Shown in pieces: positions 26,207 to 34,654 of a stretch of DNA of 64,000 nucleotides. The stretch is from Methanosarcina sp. (GTDB taxonomy: Archaea > Halobacteriota > Methanosarcinia > Methanosarcinales > Methanosarcinaceae). Numbering within the stretch: position 1 is the stretch's first letter; each line of letters opens with the position of its first letter. The stretch spans positions 62,001 to 126,000 of the forward strand of contig NZ_JAQUVZ010000001.1 in the NCBI RefSeq assembly GCF_028693135.1, given 5' to 3'. The notes beneath the pieces were generated by a model. The model was not told where the DNA came from. It saw nothing but the letters and a program-made list of their open reading frames with translations, and did not search any database. Position numbers and translations under genes: made by a program.

Positions 26207-26869
26207 ATGCTCAAGCTGACAGTGCTGTATGATAACGAAGCGTGCCCCGGTTTTACAGGAAGCTGGGGATTTTCGGCTCTACTAGAAACAGACAACGAAA
26301 TCCTTCTTTTCGATACTGGATGGGATGGGACTCTACTTCTCAAGAATATGGAAAAAATTGGCATTGACCCTCCCTGTATAAGTAAACTGGTCCTTTCCCA
26401 TCAGCACTGGGACCATATAGGGGGTCTGCCCGAGATCCTTCACGCAAATCCCGGACTCACTGTATATGTCCCTTCATCTTTTTCAGAGAATCTCAAAAGG
26501 GAAATTAAGAAGAGGGCTACCCTTGTAGAGATAAAGGAAGCCGTAGAGATATCTAATGGGATCTGGAGCACAGGAGAACTGGGAGATAAAATAAAAGAAC
26601 AATCCCTTGTTCTGGGTACAGAAAACGGGTCCTATGTGCTTACAGGCTGCGCTCATCCGGGAATTGATGCAATAATGGATGCTGCTCTTTGCCATGGGGA
26701 TATTAAAGGGATTATTGGAGGGCTGCATGATGGGGATAGGTTTGAGAGGCTTAAAGAGATGGAACTGATAGCAGCCGGACACTGCACAGTCCATAAAGAA
26801 AAAATAAAGGCTGCTTTCCCCTCAAAATATAAGGAAACTAGAGCTGGAATGCGCTTTGAACTCCGATAA
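26207..26869 (+). CDS. Metallo-beta-lactamase-fold hydrolase (COG1237 type)
   Basis: 220 residues from the ATG at 26207, chosen because the family begins M-L-K-L-T-V-L-Y-D-N and GAGG lies upstream; ATG 26183 is the longer option. The metal-site motif is H-Q-H-W-D-H-I-G-G, with a later T-G-C-A-H-P-G and G-G-L-H-D-G. COG1237 includes the archaeal protein tied to 7,8-dihydropterin-6-methyl-4-(beta-D-ribofuranosyl)aminobenzene 5'-phosphate (methanopterin precursor) synthesis, so a pterin role is possible; true RFAP synthase is another family. It lies 54 nt after nrpR and may share its transcript. Confidence 0.75.
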   Translation: MLKLTVLYDNEACPGFTGSWGFSALLETDNEILLFDTGWDGTLLLKNMEKIGIDPPCISKLVLSHQHWDHIGGLPEILHANPGLTVYVPSSFSENLKREIKKRATLVEIKEAVEISNGIWSTGELGDKIKEQSLVLGTENGSYVLTGCAHPGIDAIMDAALCHGDIKGIIGGLHDGDRFERLKEMELIAAGHCTVHKEKIKAAFPSKYKETRAGMRFELR

Positions 26870-27303
26870 ATTAAAAAAGAACATAATTCTTTTTCGAAAA
26901 AGATTTTGTTTCCAAACAATTACTGTCTTTTCAAAAAACCATTTATTTCCAAACAATAATTTTTCCCCAAAACCCATTTCTGCTTAGAGAAATTACTTTC
27001 GTTTCAATCCCTATAGTAATTCCAATTTATTACAGAATCCTAACTTAGTGTTTTAATTTAAAAAGAGGAAAGGAAACCCCTGAAAGGGAACGTATGGTTA
27101 GAAATACAATGTTCTCCAACAGGAATAAAGGAATATAGTGCAGATAACTGGAAATCAGATAGAAATGGCAAAACAGTCTGATTTTAGAATTATTTCTGCC
27201 AGAATATAATTTAAATAAAAGAACTTCGAACTGCTACTTCTCAAGATACGGAGAAAGGAATAGGGGAAACCGCATCTAAAACGAGATTAAGGGAGAAACA
27301 TCG
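26870..27303. other. Gene-free region upstream of sufC
   Basis: A+T-rich with TTTCCAAACAAT twice (about 26909 and 26948) and no protein-like frame. Promoter elements of sufCB are presumably here (TATTTAAT-like runs near 27210). Confidence 0.3.
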
Positions 27304-28047
27304 ATGCTGAAAATAGAAGACCTGACTGTAGAGGTCAACGGGAAAATTTTGCTTCATGACGTGAACCTCGAGGTTGAAAAAGGGTATACAAATGTGCTTT
27401 TCGGACCAAATGGAGCCGGAAAGTCGGCCCTTATGAGGACAATCATGGGCTTTAGCGAGTACAGTATTGTGAAAGGCAACATACTGTTCAATGGAGAAGA
27501 TATTACCAATCTTCCAGTAGATGAAAGAGCCCGCCGCGGGCTGGGTATTATGATGCAGCGTCCACCGGATATGTCCGGAATTAAACTGAGGGACCTTGTA
27601 AAAGTAGCATCGAAAGGAAAAAAGGACCCTGAAGCCCTTGCAGAAAACCTTGACATGAGGCGCTTTCTGGACAGGGATGTAAATGTGGGTTTTTCAGGCG
27701 GAGAGATCAAACGCTCTGAGCTTCTGCAGCTTGCAGCCCAGAATCCGAGCCTCTACCTTCTGGACGAGCCAGAGTCCGGAGTGGATCTTGTAAGCATCGA
27801 ACAGGTCGGGATGACAATAAAAGGACTTCTCGAAGAAGGTCTGAAATGTCCAGGTGAAAGGTGCAAAAAGGGAAAATCCGCCCTTATCATTACCCATACA
27901 GGCCAGGTTCTGGATTATGTCCAGGCAGATAGAGGGTATATTCTGTGTAATGGAACGGTCATGTGTTCAGGAAATCCCCTTAAAATGCTGGAAGAAATAA
28001 AAAACAAAGGGTACCAGGAGTGTATAACATGCAGACTGATGAAGTGA
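27304..28047 (+). CDS. sufC: Fe-S assembly ATPase SufC (minimal SUF/SMS type)
   Basis: 247 residues, ABC-type ATPase: Walker A G34-P-N-G-A-G-K-S41, Q-loop M-M-Q-R-P, signature F-S-G-G-E (130-134), Walker B Y-L-L-D-E-P-E-S-G, H-switch H198. Extra cysteines stand out: C182-x4-C187 in a small insert before the H-switch, and C240-x-x-C243 near the C-terminus. SufC powers the SufBC scaffold that builds Fe-S clusters. Its end overlaps the sufB start by 19 nt, so the two are coupled. No SufS, SufU or SufE lies here, as in other methanogens with a minimal two-gene system. Confidence 0.9.
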   Translation: MLKIEDLTVEVNGKILLHDVNLEVEKGYTNVLFGPNGAGKSALMRTIMGFSEYSIVKGNILFNGEDITNLPVDERARRGLGIMMQRPPDMSGIKLRDLVKVASKGKKDPEALAENLDMRRFLDRDVNVGFSGGEIKRSELLQLAAQNPSLYLLDEPESGVDLVSIEQVGMTIKGLLEEGLKCPGERCKKGKSALIITHTGQVLDYVQADRGYILCNGTVMCSGNPLKMLEEIKNKGYQECITCRLMK

Positions 28048-29252
28048 GCCTGAAAAAGAGAGCCAAGAGCGCAGCTGAAAAAAAGGCGACTTACGGAGAG
28101 GATTTTGAACTGGCAAAATATGAGGAGGGCTCTAAGGTCAGCAAACCTGTTGAAGATCTTCAAACTCTTGACGAGGAAAGCAAAAAAACCCTGCTTCAGG
28201 TAGGGATAATCCCAAGCGAAGAGGGCAGATCCGGCAGTTTTCTGGTACTGGATAATGCAGTCTCACACTCTTCGCAGAAAGATGATAACGTGGAACTGAT
28301 GTCCACGCATGAAGCCCTTGAAAAGTATGAATGGCTCAAAGATTACTCCTGGAACCTTGTGCAGGTGGATACTGACAAGTACACGGCAAAGACCTACCTT
28401 GAAAACGCGGACGGTTACTTTATCCGTGCGCCTGCGGGAAAGAAATCCTCCATGCCTGTCCAGACCTGCCTTATGCTGGACAGCAAAAAGGTATCCCAGA
28501 CAGTGCATAATATCATAGTCGTCGAGGAAGGGGCAAGTCTCGACATTATCACAGGCTGTACCGCCAAAAAGGGAGTTGAAGAAGGCCTGCACCTTGGAAT
28601 ATCCGAGATATATGTAAAAAAAGGAGCCACCCTGAATTTCACAATGATCCACAACTGGGCTGAACAAATAGGAGTCCGCCCGAGGACAGTTGTGCAGGTG
28701 GAAGAAGGCGGGACTTACGTGAGCAATTACATTTGCCTGAAACCGGTGCGCTCCGTACAGACCTACCCGACTGTCAGGCTCGAAGGAAAGGGAGCAGTTA
28801 CAAGGCTCAATACCATAGCAATTGCCCACCCAGGCTCCGTACTTGACCTTGGAAGCAGGGCTATTTTCAACGCCCCGGATACAAGAGCGGAACTGATTTC
28901 GAGGACAATCACAATCGGCGGGAGACTAATTGCACGAGGAGAAATGATAGGCAATGCAAAAGGTGCAAAAGGGCACCTGGAATGCAAAGGGCTTGTCCTT
29001 ACCGACAAAGGCAGTCAGCTAGCAATCCCTATCCTTGAGGCAAATGTAGACGATATCGAGCTTACTCATGAGGCAGCCGTGGGGAAAATTGCTAAAGACC
29101 AGGTAGAGTACCTGATGGCAAGAGGGCTTACCGAAGAAGAAGCTATAGGAATGATCATAAGAGGTTTCCTGGATGTTGGGATAAAGGGAATCCCGGAAGA
29201 ACTGAAGAACGAAATAGAAAATACGATTACACAGACGGCTTTCGGGATGTAA
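28029..29252 (+). CDS. sufB: Fe-S scaffold protein SufB (SufB/SufD family)
   Basis: 407 residues from the ATG at 28029. AGGAG lies at 28016-28020, 8 nt before it; the in-frame GTG at 28020 overlaps the AGGAG itself and is unlikely. The central part is the beta-helix SufBD core (G-A-S-L-D-I-I-T-G-C, G-A-T-L-N-F-T-M-I-H-N-W, G-K-G-A-V-T-R-L-N-T-I-A, E-A-N-V-D-D-I-E-L-T-H-E-A-A-V-G-K-I). E-L-T-H-E-A-A corresponds to the functional D/E-x-x-H-x-A region. It probably forms homodimers with SufC and assembles Fe-S clusters, heavily needed in methanogens. A strong terminator follows at 29416. Confidence 0.9.
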   Translation: MQTDEVSLKKRAKSAAEKKATYGEDFELAKYEEGSKVSKPVEDLQTLDEESKKTLLQVGIIPSEEGRSGSFLVLDNAVSHSSQKDDNVELMSTHEALEKYEWLKDYSWNLVQVDTDKYTAKTYLENADGYFIRAPAGKKSSMPVQTCLMLDSKKVSQTVHNIIVVEEGASLDIITGCTAKKGVEEGLHLGISEIYVKKGATLNFTMIHNWAEQIGVRPRTVVQVEEGGTYVSNYICLKPVRSVQTYPTVRLEGKGAVTRLNTIAIAHPGSVLDLGSRAIFNAPDTRAELISRTITIGGRLIARGEMIGNAKGAKGHLECKGLVLTDKGSQLAIPILEANVDDIELTHEAAVGKIAKDQVEYLMARGLTEEEAIGMIIRGFLDVGIKGIPEELKNEIENTITQTAFGM

Positions 29253-29415
29253 GTACCGGCAACCGGGAAACTTTAGGGTTTCTCCGGTGTAAACACCTGA
29301 TCCGGAAAAGATCTGCCTTCCGAAGGGAAAACAGGGAACCTGTGGGGGAGACCTGAAGAAGAAGACAGAATTTTTCGGATCAAGTAAACTTTAATTGAAA
29401 AAAGGATGTTTGTAT

Positions 29416-29450
29416 CCGGCAGGATAAAAGGAGAAACCTGCCGGCTTTTT
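29416..29450 (+). terminator. Hairpin terminator after sufCB
   Basis: CCGGCAGG (29416-29423) pairs perfectly with CCTGCCGG (29437-29444), followed by CTTTTTG. It lies about 165 nt after the sufB stop. Confidence 0.65.
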
Positions 29451-29627
29451 GTGGAGTATATGTGGATATTAATGAGCAGAAAGCATATTCAAGATCGGAT
29501 TTCTCTGTGGAAAAGAAACCTCAAATCAAGCAAGCTCATTAAACCGCAATTTGCAGATTGGAGGGGGAGTATAAAAATCTATCTCTATGGAGCAGTGAGT
29601 GGACACTTCAGCAGGCAATTGGGATAA

Positions 29628-30025
29628 AAATCGGGGGAGAAACAGAGAAAATTATACAAAAGGGCAAAAGCACAAATGTTCGGGGAAGCGGAATATTATA
29701 TGAAAGAACATATCTCAAAACATAAAACAGAAATTAAAATAGAAATAGAGTTATTTTAAATCAGGCAAATTTGTTTTAATGAGCTACCCCCGCCTGTCGC
29801 TTCGCTCCGAGGAAGGGGATTTCTCACTGTGCCTCCGCGCGCCCAAAGTTAAAGAATCTGGCTTATGCTGGGGACATGAGCTTGAGTGGCTGGAAACCAC
29901 TGAGAAAAACAAACAGATCAATGAAACAGAGTGAAAAAATTAATGTACTTCGTATTTTTGCCTTTAGTGTGCCGTACTTGCCAGTATATATATACGCCGG
30001 ACGGAATATAACAGTACTGTAGAAG
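29628..30025. other. Gene-free region with a G+C-rich hairpin patch
   Basis: At 29780-29830 a G+C-rich patch (GAGCTACCCC ... GAGGAAGGGGATTTCTC) stands out in A+T-rich DNA. Its CTACCCC start, GGGG closing arm and TTTCTC tail resemble the solo hairpin elements with a replaced stem-loop. A TATATATA box near 29984 probably serves the next gene. Nothing else seen. Confidence 0.35.
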
Positions 30026-30079
30026 AGAGGAGGGATTGGAATAATAGACTTTGCCTGCAAGGAATTCAAAGTAGAAGAT

Positions 30080-30400
30080 GTGATCAAGTGCGCTCTCAGT
30101 CTTACAAAAGCTGACCTGAATGTTATGAAGCACTTCTTAAATGAACCCGAAAAATGGGTTGATACTGACACCCTTTCCAGATCTCTGGATCTGGATATTT
30201 CTACGGTCCAGCGTTCCGTAAAAAAGCTGCACGAAAAAGGGATTCTCCAGAGGTCACAGCAAAACCTTGACGGGGGGGGTTACGTGTTCATTTATAAAAT
30301 CCATTCAAGAAACCAGATTAAAAATGTCATTCAAAAAATTGTACACTCCTGGGCCGACAGACTCGGACAGGAACTTGAACAATGGGAAAACGGCGGTTAA
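30080..30400 (+). CDS. Winged-helix transcriptional regulator (TrmB/MarR-like)
   Basis: 106 residues from the GTG at 30080. The body is a winged helix: L-T-K-A-D-L-N-V-M-K-H-F, W-V-D-T-D-T-L-S-R-S-L-D-L-D-I-S-T-V-Q-R-S-V-K-K-L-H-E-K-G-I-L-Q-R. The true start may be upstream: an excellent GGAGGG (30029-30034) precedes open, protein-like codons (I-I-D-F-A-C-K-E-F-K-V-E-D-V) that begin with ATA at 30041 or 30044, and no ATG, GTG or TTG is in frame there. The end overlaps the next gene by 19 nt, so it likely regulates or is co-expressed with the NapH-like protein. Confidence 0.75.
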   Translation: MIKCALSLTKADLNVMKHFLNEPEKWVDTDTLSRSLDLDISTVQRSVKKLHEKGILQRSQQNLDGGGYVFIYKIHSRNQIKNVIQKIVHSWADRLGQELEQWENGG

Positions 30401-31023
30401 ATAAAATGCTAAAAATTACTCCCTACCTGGGAATCCTTGTACTTATTGTTTCCATAGGAGGACTCTGGTATCCCGCACTCGGATACTTTGTGTTGCTTAT
30501 TTTTGCAGCAATCTTCCTTATCAGCCCCTTCAGAGGCAGATGGTTCTGCGGAAACCTCTGTCCCAGGGGAAGCTTTGCTGATTTCTGGGTCAGCAAAATT
30601 TCAAAGAAAAAAAAGATCCCCGGCATTTTAAGGAGCCTGTGGGTGCGCCTTCCGGTCTTTCTCCTGATGATGGGGTTCATGGGCTACAGGATTTCAAGCA
30701 TCGTCGGAACCCTGAACACCTTTGAGAAGATAGGGATGGTCCTTGTCACCATGTGCATTGTGACAACTGCAATTGCAGTCCTTCTCGGCAGCTACCTGAG
30801 CCCGAGAACCTGGTGTTCCTTCTGCCCTATGGGGACAGCCCAGAGCCTGCTCGGGGGAAAACGACACCAGCTGCAGCTTGAAAAAGACAAATGCATCAGC
30901 TGCAAGAAATGCGAAAAAGTTTGCCCCATGCAGCTAAAGGTCTGCCAGAATGAGACAAAACCCGACTGTATCAAATGCGGACGTTGTGTGAGTGTCTGTC
31001 CCAAAGATGCCCTTCATTTTTAA
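30382..31023 (+). CDS. NapH/NosR-like membrane polyferredoxin
   Basis: 213 residues with about four membrane segments. The membrane-side motifs C56-G-N-L-C60-P and C145-S-F-C148-P are those of NapH/NosR/CcoG-type proteins. Two C-terminal [4Fe-4S] sites follow: C171-x-x-C174-x-x-C177-x3-C181-P and C196-x-x-C199-x-x-C202-x3-C206-P. Such proteins pass electrons between the membrane pool and soluble or periplasmic reductases; the acceptor here is unknown. ATG 30406, behind GGCGGTT, is an alternative start. It overlaps the wHTH gene and precedes a large FAD/Fe-S oxidoreductase gene, a possible redox partner. Confidence 0.85.
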   Translation: MGKRRLNKMLKITPYLGILVLIVSIGGLWYPALGYFVLLIFAAIFLISPFRGRWFCGNLCPRGSFADFWVSKISKKKKIPGILRSLWVRLPVFLLMMGFMGYRISSIVGTLNTFEKIGMVLVTMCIVTTAIAVLLGSYLSPRTWCSFCPMGTAQSLLGGKRHQLQLEKDKCISCKKCEKVCPMQLKVCQNETKPDCIKCGRCVSVCPKDALHF

Positions 31024-31316
31024 TTTTTTCATTTTATAAGATTACTCTAAAGTTTGTAAGAGTACAATAAAAAGAGCTTCGAAAAAGCCGAACAGTAGAA
31101 AAACGAGCAGAAAAACGAGCAGAAAAAAATAATTTTGCAGAAAAAAGAATTCTGGCTCAGATCACAAAGACGAATATATTTAATTTAGAAATATATAATA
31201 TATAGTATATGGAAGCCAGAAAAACATTTCCAGAACCTAACTTAACCTGACTGAACAAGAACACCTGCGCACACTGCAAAGTATCCACAAATAAACCATA
31301 ACCCAGGAGAAAAAAA

Positions 31317-34300
31317 ATGACAGCAAGAAGTGTACCGGAACTTTCACCAACCCAAAAAACAGAACTTTCCGAACTCTTCGGAGAATACGTCAATCTTGAC
31401 AAGCGTGATCGCCACTATTACAACCACGATATAGGAGCCTTACCCCCTCTTGTCAAGAAGGTGATAGGAAACACTGACCCCGCGGCTGTTGTAAAAATCC
31501 GGACGGAAGAAGACGCCTTAAAGCTTCTGGAATTTGCAAACAGGTACAAGATTCCGGTTGTCCCCCGTGCAGGAGCCTCCTCAGGGTACGGCGGGGTAAT
31601 CCCTACAAAGGGGGGTATAGTTGCCGATGTCACATTACTGAATAAGATAATCAGCATCGACCCCGAAGGGCAGAAAGCAGTGGTTCAGAGCGGGCTTATC
31701 TGGGAAAAGTTAGAGAGGAAACTGAAAGAAGAGGGCCTCTCGGTCAGGGCAATTCCTTCAAGCGCTCCGTCCTCGACCATCGGAGGCTGGCTGGCTCAGA
31801 GTGGAGCCGGGTATGGGAGTTATGAGTTCGGCTGGGGCTATGAGAGTATGGAAAACGCCCGGGTTGTTCTCCCCAACGGGAAAATAAGGGACTTTTCCGG
31901 CCCCGAACTCAAGAAGTTAATAGGGACAATGGGGACCACGGGGATCATCACCGAAATTACCCTGAATGTCCAGAAACTCGAAGAAAGAAAAGCCGTTTCC
32001 GCCAGTTTCCCTGACGCTTCAGCCATGAAAAAAACGGTAGAAACCATAAGGAAAAAGAACATACCCCTCTGGTCGATCTCCTTCCTTAACCCCGAATGGG
32101 CGGACATGAAGAATAAATCGCCCCAAAAACTTCACTATGGGAAAGTTGTGGACAAAAACAGGCCAGTACTGCCTGTTGCTTACGTCTGTACCTTTATGTA
32201 CCCTGCTTCAAGGGACGTCTCCGGCTTAAAAGAAGCAATTGAAAATGCAGGCGGTACGGTCCTTCCCGAAGAGATTGCGAAGCACGAGACCGAGGAATGG
32301 TTCAAGTCCATGAAGGTTAAAAGGCTCGGCCCCTCCTTCATCCCTGCTGAGATCCTGGTGCCGCTTGAAAAAATGGACAGTGCTTTTAAAGAAATTGAAA
32401 AGAGGATTAAACTCCCGGTGCTAACAGAAGGGATGGTTATCAGTGACGGAAATGTTGTACTCCTCTGCTTCATGCGCCACTCCGAACGCTCCTTACTCTT
32501 CAATACGGCCTTTGCCCTTTCCCTGAGCATCCTGAAAATTGCAGAAGAAAACGGAGGCAGAGCCTATTCTTCCGGCCTATTCTTTGCCTCGAAGAAAAAG
32601 AGCGTCTTTGGAGCCCGACTTTCGGAAATAGAAGCCCTCCGGAAAGAATTCGACCCCAACGGAATAATGAATCCTGAGACCCTGGAAGGAAAAAGTCTCC
32701 TGAACACAGCCGTGTCCCTTGGCTCTTCCTTCGAACCCATGGGAAGGCTTGTTGGGAATATGTCCGGGATAGGGAAAATTACCTTCAAAGACGAAAAGGA
32801 CATCCCTGCAGACATTGCCGAACTTGCTTACTCCTGTTCCCAGTGCGGATACTGTGTGAGCGAGTGCGACCAGTACTACGGCAGGGGCTGGGAGTCCCAG
32901 TCGCCCCGGGGAAAATGGTTCTTCATCAAGGAATACCTGGCAGGCCGGGAAAAACTTGACCAGAGGCAGACGAACACCTTCCTTGCCTGCACCACCTGCC
33001 AGATGTGCGACGCCCGCTGTGAGCTGGACATGCCAATCGAACATGCCTGGATGACAATGCGCGGAAAGCTAGTTGATGAAGAGAAAAAGATGACCTTCCC
33101 GCCTTTCGAGATCATGGCTGCAAGCCTCCTGAAAGAGAGAAACATCTGGGCAAACCTCAGCAAAGACAGGGATAAATGGATTCCTGACGACATCAGGGCA
33201 AAAATGAAAGACAAAGCCGAGTACGCCTACTTTGCAGGCTGCACCGCCTCCTATGTGGAAAAAGACGTGGCTATAGGGGCTGTACGTATGCTCGACGATG
33301 CGGGGGTCGAGTTTACAGGGCTGGGAGACAAGGAAGCCTGCTGTGGAATTCCCATGCTCGTTGCCGGAAAGTGGGATGTCTTTGAAACGATCATGCGGAT
33401 GAACATCTCCAACATGAAAAAGAGGGGCGTAAAAACCGTGATAACCTCCTGTCCTGCATGCTGGCTCATGTGGCACACAGTCTATCCTCAGTGGGCAGAA
33501 AAACTGGGAATCGAATACGGGTTTGAGACAAAACACTATTCAGAAATCCTGGTTGAGCGCCTGGACGTGCTGAAGCCCAAATTCAAGGTACCCCTGAATA
33601 AAGTGGTTGCCTGGCACGACTCCTGCCACCTGGGAAGAGCCGGAGGCGAGATATACGACCCCCCAAGGGAACTTTTGAAAGCCATACCTGGCATCCAGTT
33701 TAAAGAACTTGAACACAACAGGGAAAAGGCCCACTGCTGTGGTTCGGTGGTGAGCCTTATTGCCGAGCCTCCTGTTGCATATAAACTTGGAGGGATGCGG
33801 CTTCAGGAGGCGGTAGATGTAAACGCAGACATCATTGCGGCTCTGTGTCCCTGCTGTACGGTTCAGTTCCGTGTCGCAGCCGAGAAAAACAACATGAACA
33901 TAGAGTCCCAGGACCTCGGCGCCCTTGTGGCAAGAAGCCTCGGCTATGACATCCCGGACACGACAAACTACGCCCTGCAGTCATGGGTGCCCTTTGAGAA
34001 GATGATCGCCCTCCTGCAGCCAGAAAACATGACCGACCTGATGGTAGAACTCCTGCCCCAGATGATGGCCGCAATGCCAGCTCCCCTTCAGGCCATGATG
34101 AAGATGGTCAAGTATGTGCCCGGAATGGATGCCATGATGAAGCCTATGATGCCCATAATGATGCCGATGCTCATGCCGAAGGTCATGCCAAAGGTCATGC
34201 CTGATATGCTCAAAGCTGTTGAGAGGCGGGTCCCGATGCCTGATTACATGAGAGAGATGCTCCCGGACCTCATGCCAAAGGCAATGGAGAACCTGATGCC

Positions 34301-34367
34301 TAACATGCTACCCGAAATCATCCCTCTGCTGACCCCGCGGATGATAGAGTACATAAAAACACACTAA
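31317..34367 (+). CDS. FAD-linked oxidase / Fe-S / CCG-domain fusion oxidoreductase with Met/Pro-rich tail
   Basis: 1016 residues. The order is FAD-binding type 4 domain (about 50-230: P-R-A-G-A-S-S-G-Y-G-G), FAD-linked oxidase C-terminal domain (about 235-460), two [4Fe-4S] sites (C507, C510, C513, C517 and C558, C561, C564, C568), and two HdrD/GlpC-like CCG repeats (G-C-T-A-S-Y ... A-C-C-G-I-P and D-S-C-H-L-G-R-A ... A-H-C-C-G-S). This matches GlcD-GlcF or D-lactate dehydrogenase-type enzymes fused to a heterodisulfide-reductase-like module. The last 112 residues (905-1016) hold 28 Met and 18 Pro in M-P repeats, which is unusual. Substrate unknown; D-lactate or another 2-hydroxy acid is plausible. 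TATA-rich promoter at 31170-31215. Confidence 0.88.
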   Translation: MTARSVPELSPTQKTELSELFGEYVNLDKRDRHYYNHDIGALPPLVKKVIGNTDPAAVVKIRTEEDALKLLEFANRYKIPVVPRAGASSGYGGVIPTKGGIVADVTLLNKIISIDPEGQKAVVQSGLIWEKLERKLKEEGLSVRAIPSSAPSSTIGGWLAQSGAGYGSYEFGWGYESMENARVVLPNGKIRDFSGPELKKLIGTMGTTGIITEITLNVQKLEERKAVSASFPDASAMKKTVETIRKKNIPLWSISFLNPEWADMKNKSPQKLHYGKVVDKNRPVLPVAYVCTFMYPASRDVSGLKEAIENAGGTVLPEEIAKHETEEWFKSMKVKRLGPSFIPAEILVPLEKMDSAFKEIEKRIKLPVLTEGMVISDGNVVLLCFMRHSERSLLFNTAFALSLSILKIAEENGGRAYSSGLFFASKKKSVFGARLSEIEALRKEFDPNGIMNPETLEGKSLLNTAVSLGSSFEPMGRLVGNMSGIGKITFKDEKDIPADIAELAYSCSQCGYCVSECDQYYGRGWESQSPRGKWFFIKEYLAGREKLDQRQTNTFLACTTCQMCDARCELDMPIEHAWMTMRGKLVDEEKKMTFPPFEIMAASLLKERNIWANLSKDRDKWIPDDIRAKMKDKAEYAYFAGCTASYVEKDVAIGAVRMLDDAGVEFTGLGDKEACCGIPMLVAGKWDVFETIMRMNISNMKKRGVKTVITSCPACWLMWHTVYPQWAEKLGIEYGFETKHYSEILVERLDVLKPKFKVPLNKVVAWHDSCHLGRAGGEIYDPPRELLKAIPGIQFKELEHNREKAHCCGSVVSLIAEPPVAYKLGGMRLQEAVDVNADIIAALCPCCTVQFRVAAEKNNMNIESQDLGALVARSLGYDIPDTTNYALQSWVPFEKMIALLQPENMTDLMVELLPQMMAAMPAPLQAMMKMVKYVPGMDAMMKPMMPIMMPMLMPKVMPKVMPDMLKAVERRVPMPDYMREMLPDLMPKAMENLMPNMLPEIIPLLTPRMIEYIKTH

Positions 34368-34450
34368 TTCTTCGCATACAGCGTGCAAATAAGTCGAAGG
34401 TGAAATGGGAGTATTCCTTCGACTTGACTTTTTAAAAAGCTTTTATTATA

Positions 34451-34567
34451 TAGGACTTACATGGTTGAGATATCAACATAGCATTGAACCTTTAAGTGTT
34501 TAAAAATTCAAATTTAAACAGAAGTGCCTATTGCACTTGATTTTATACTTCAACGGCGTAAGTCCTA
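34451..34567. repeat. Left boundary of the accessory locus: inverted repeat and direct repeat copy L
   Basis: TAGGACTTAC (34451-34460) is perfectly inverted as GTAAGTCCTA (34558-34567), with an inner hairpin AAGTGC/GCACTT (34522-34538). The segment 34531-34564 matches 37886-37919 at 26 of 34 positions without gaps, so the SEFIR gene is bracketed by direct repeats. Confidence 0.6.
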
Positions 34568-34654
34568 TTTTTTATACGTTCTTTTAATTGATCCCAATCT
34601 TTGAGGTCAATTTTGGACAGGCTCTCTGCGCTCGATATCAGTAATAAATTTAGC

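Noticed and set aside
28020-28028. GTG start for sufB
   Set aside because: The GTG overlaps the AGGAG site itself; the ATG 9 nt later has ideal spacing.
29406-29627. 73-codon plus-strand frame after sufB
   Set aside because: It starts within the terminator hairpin region, has no ribosome-binding site and no protein-like pattern.
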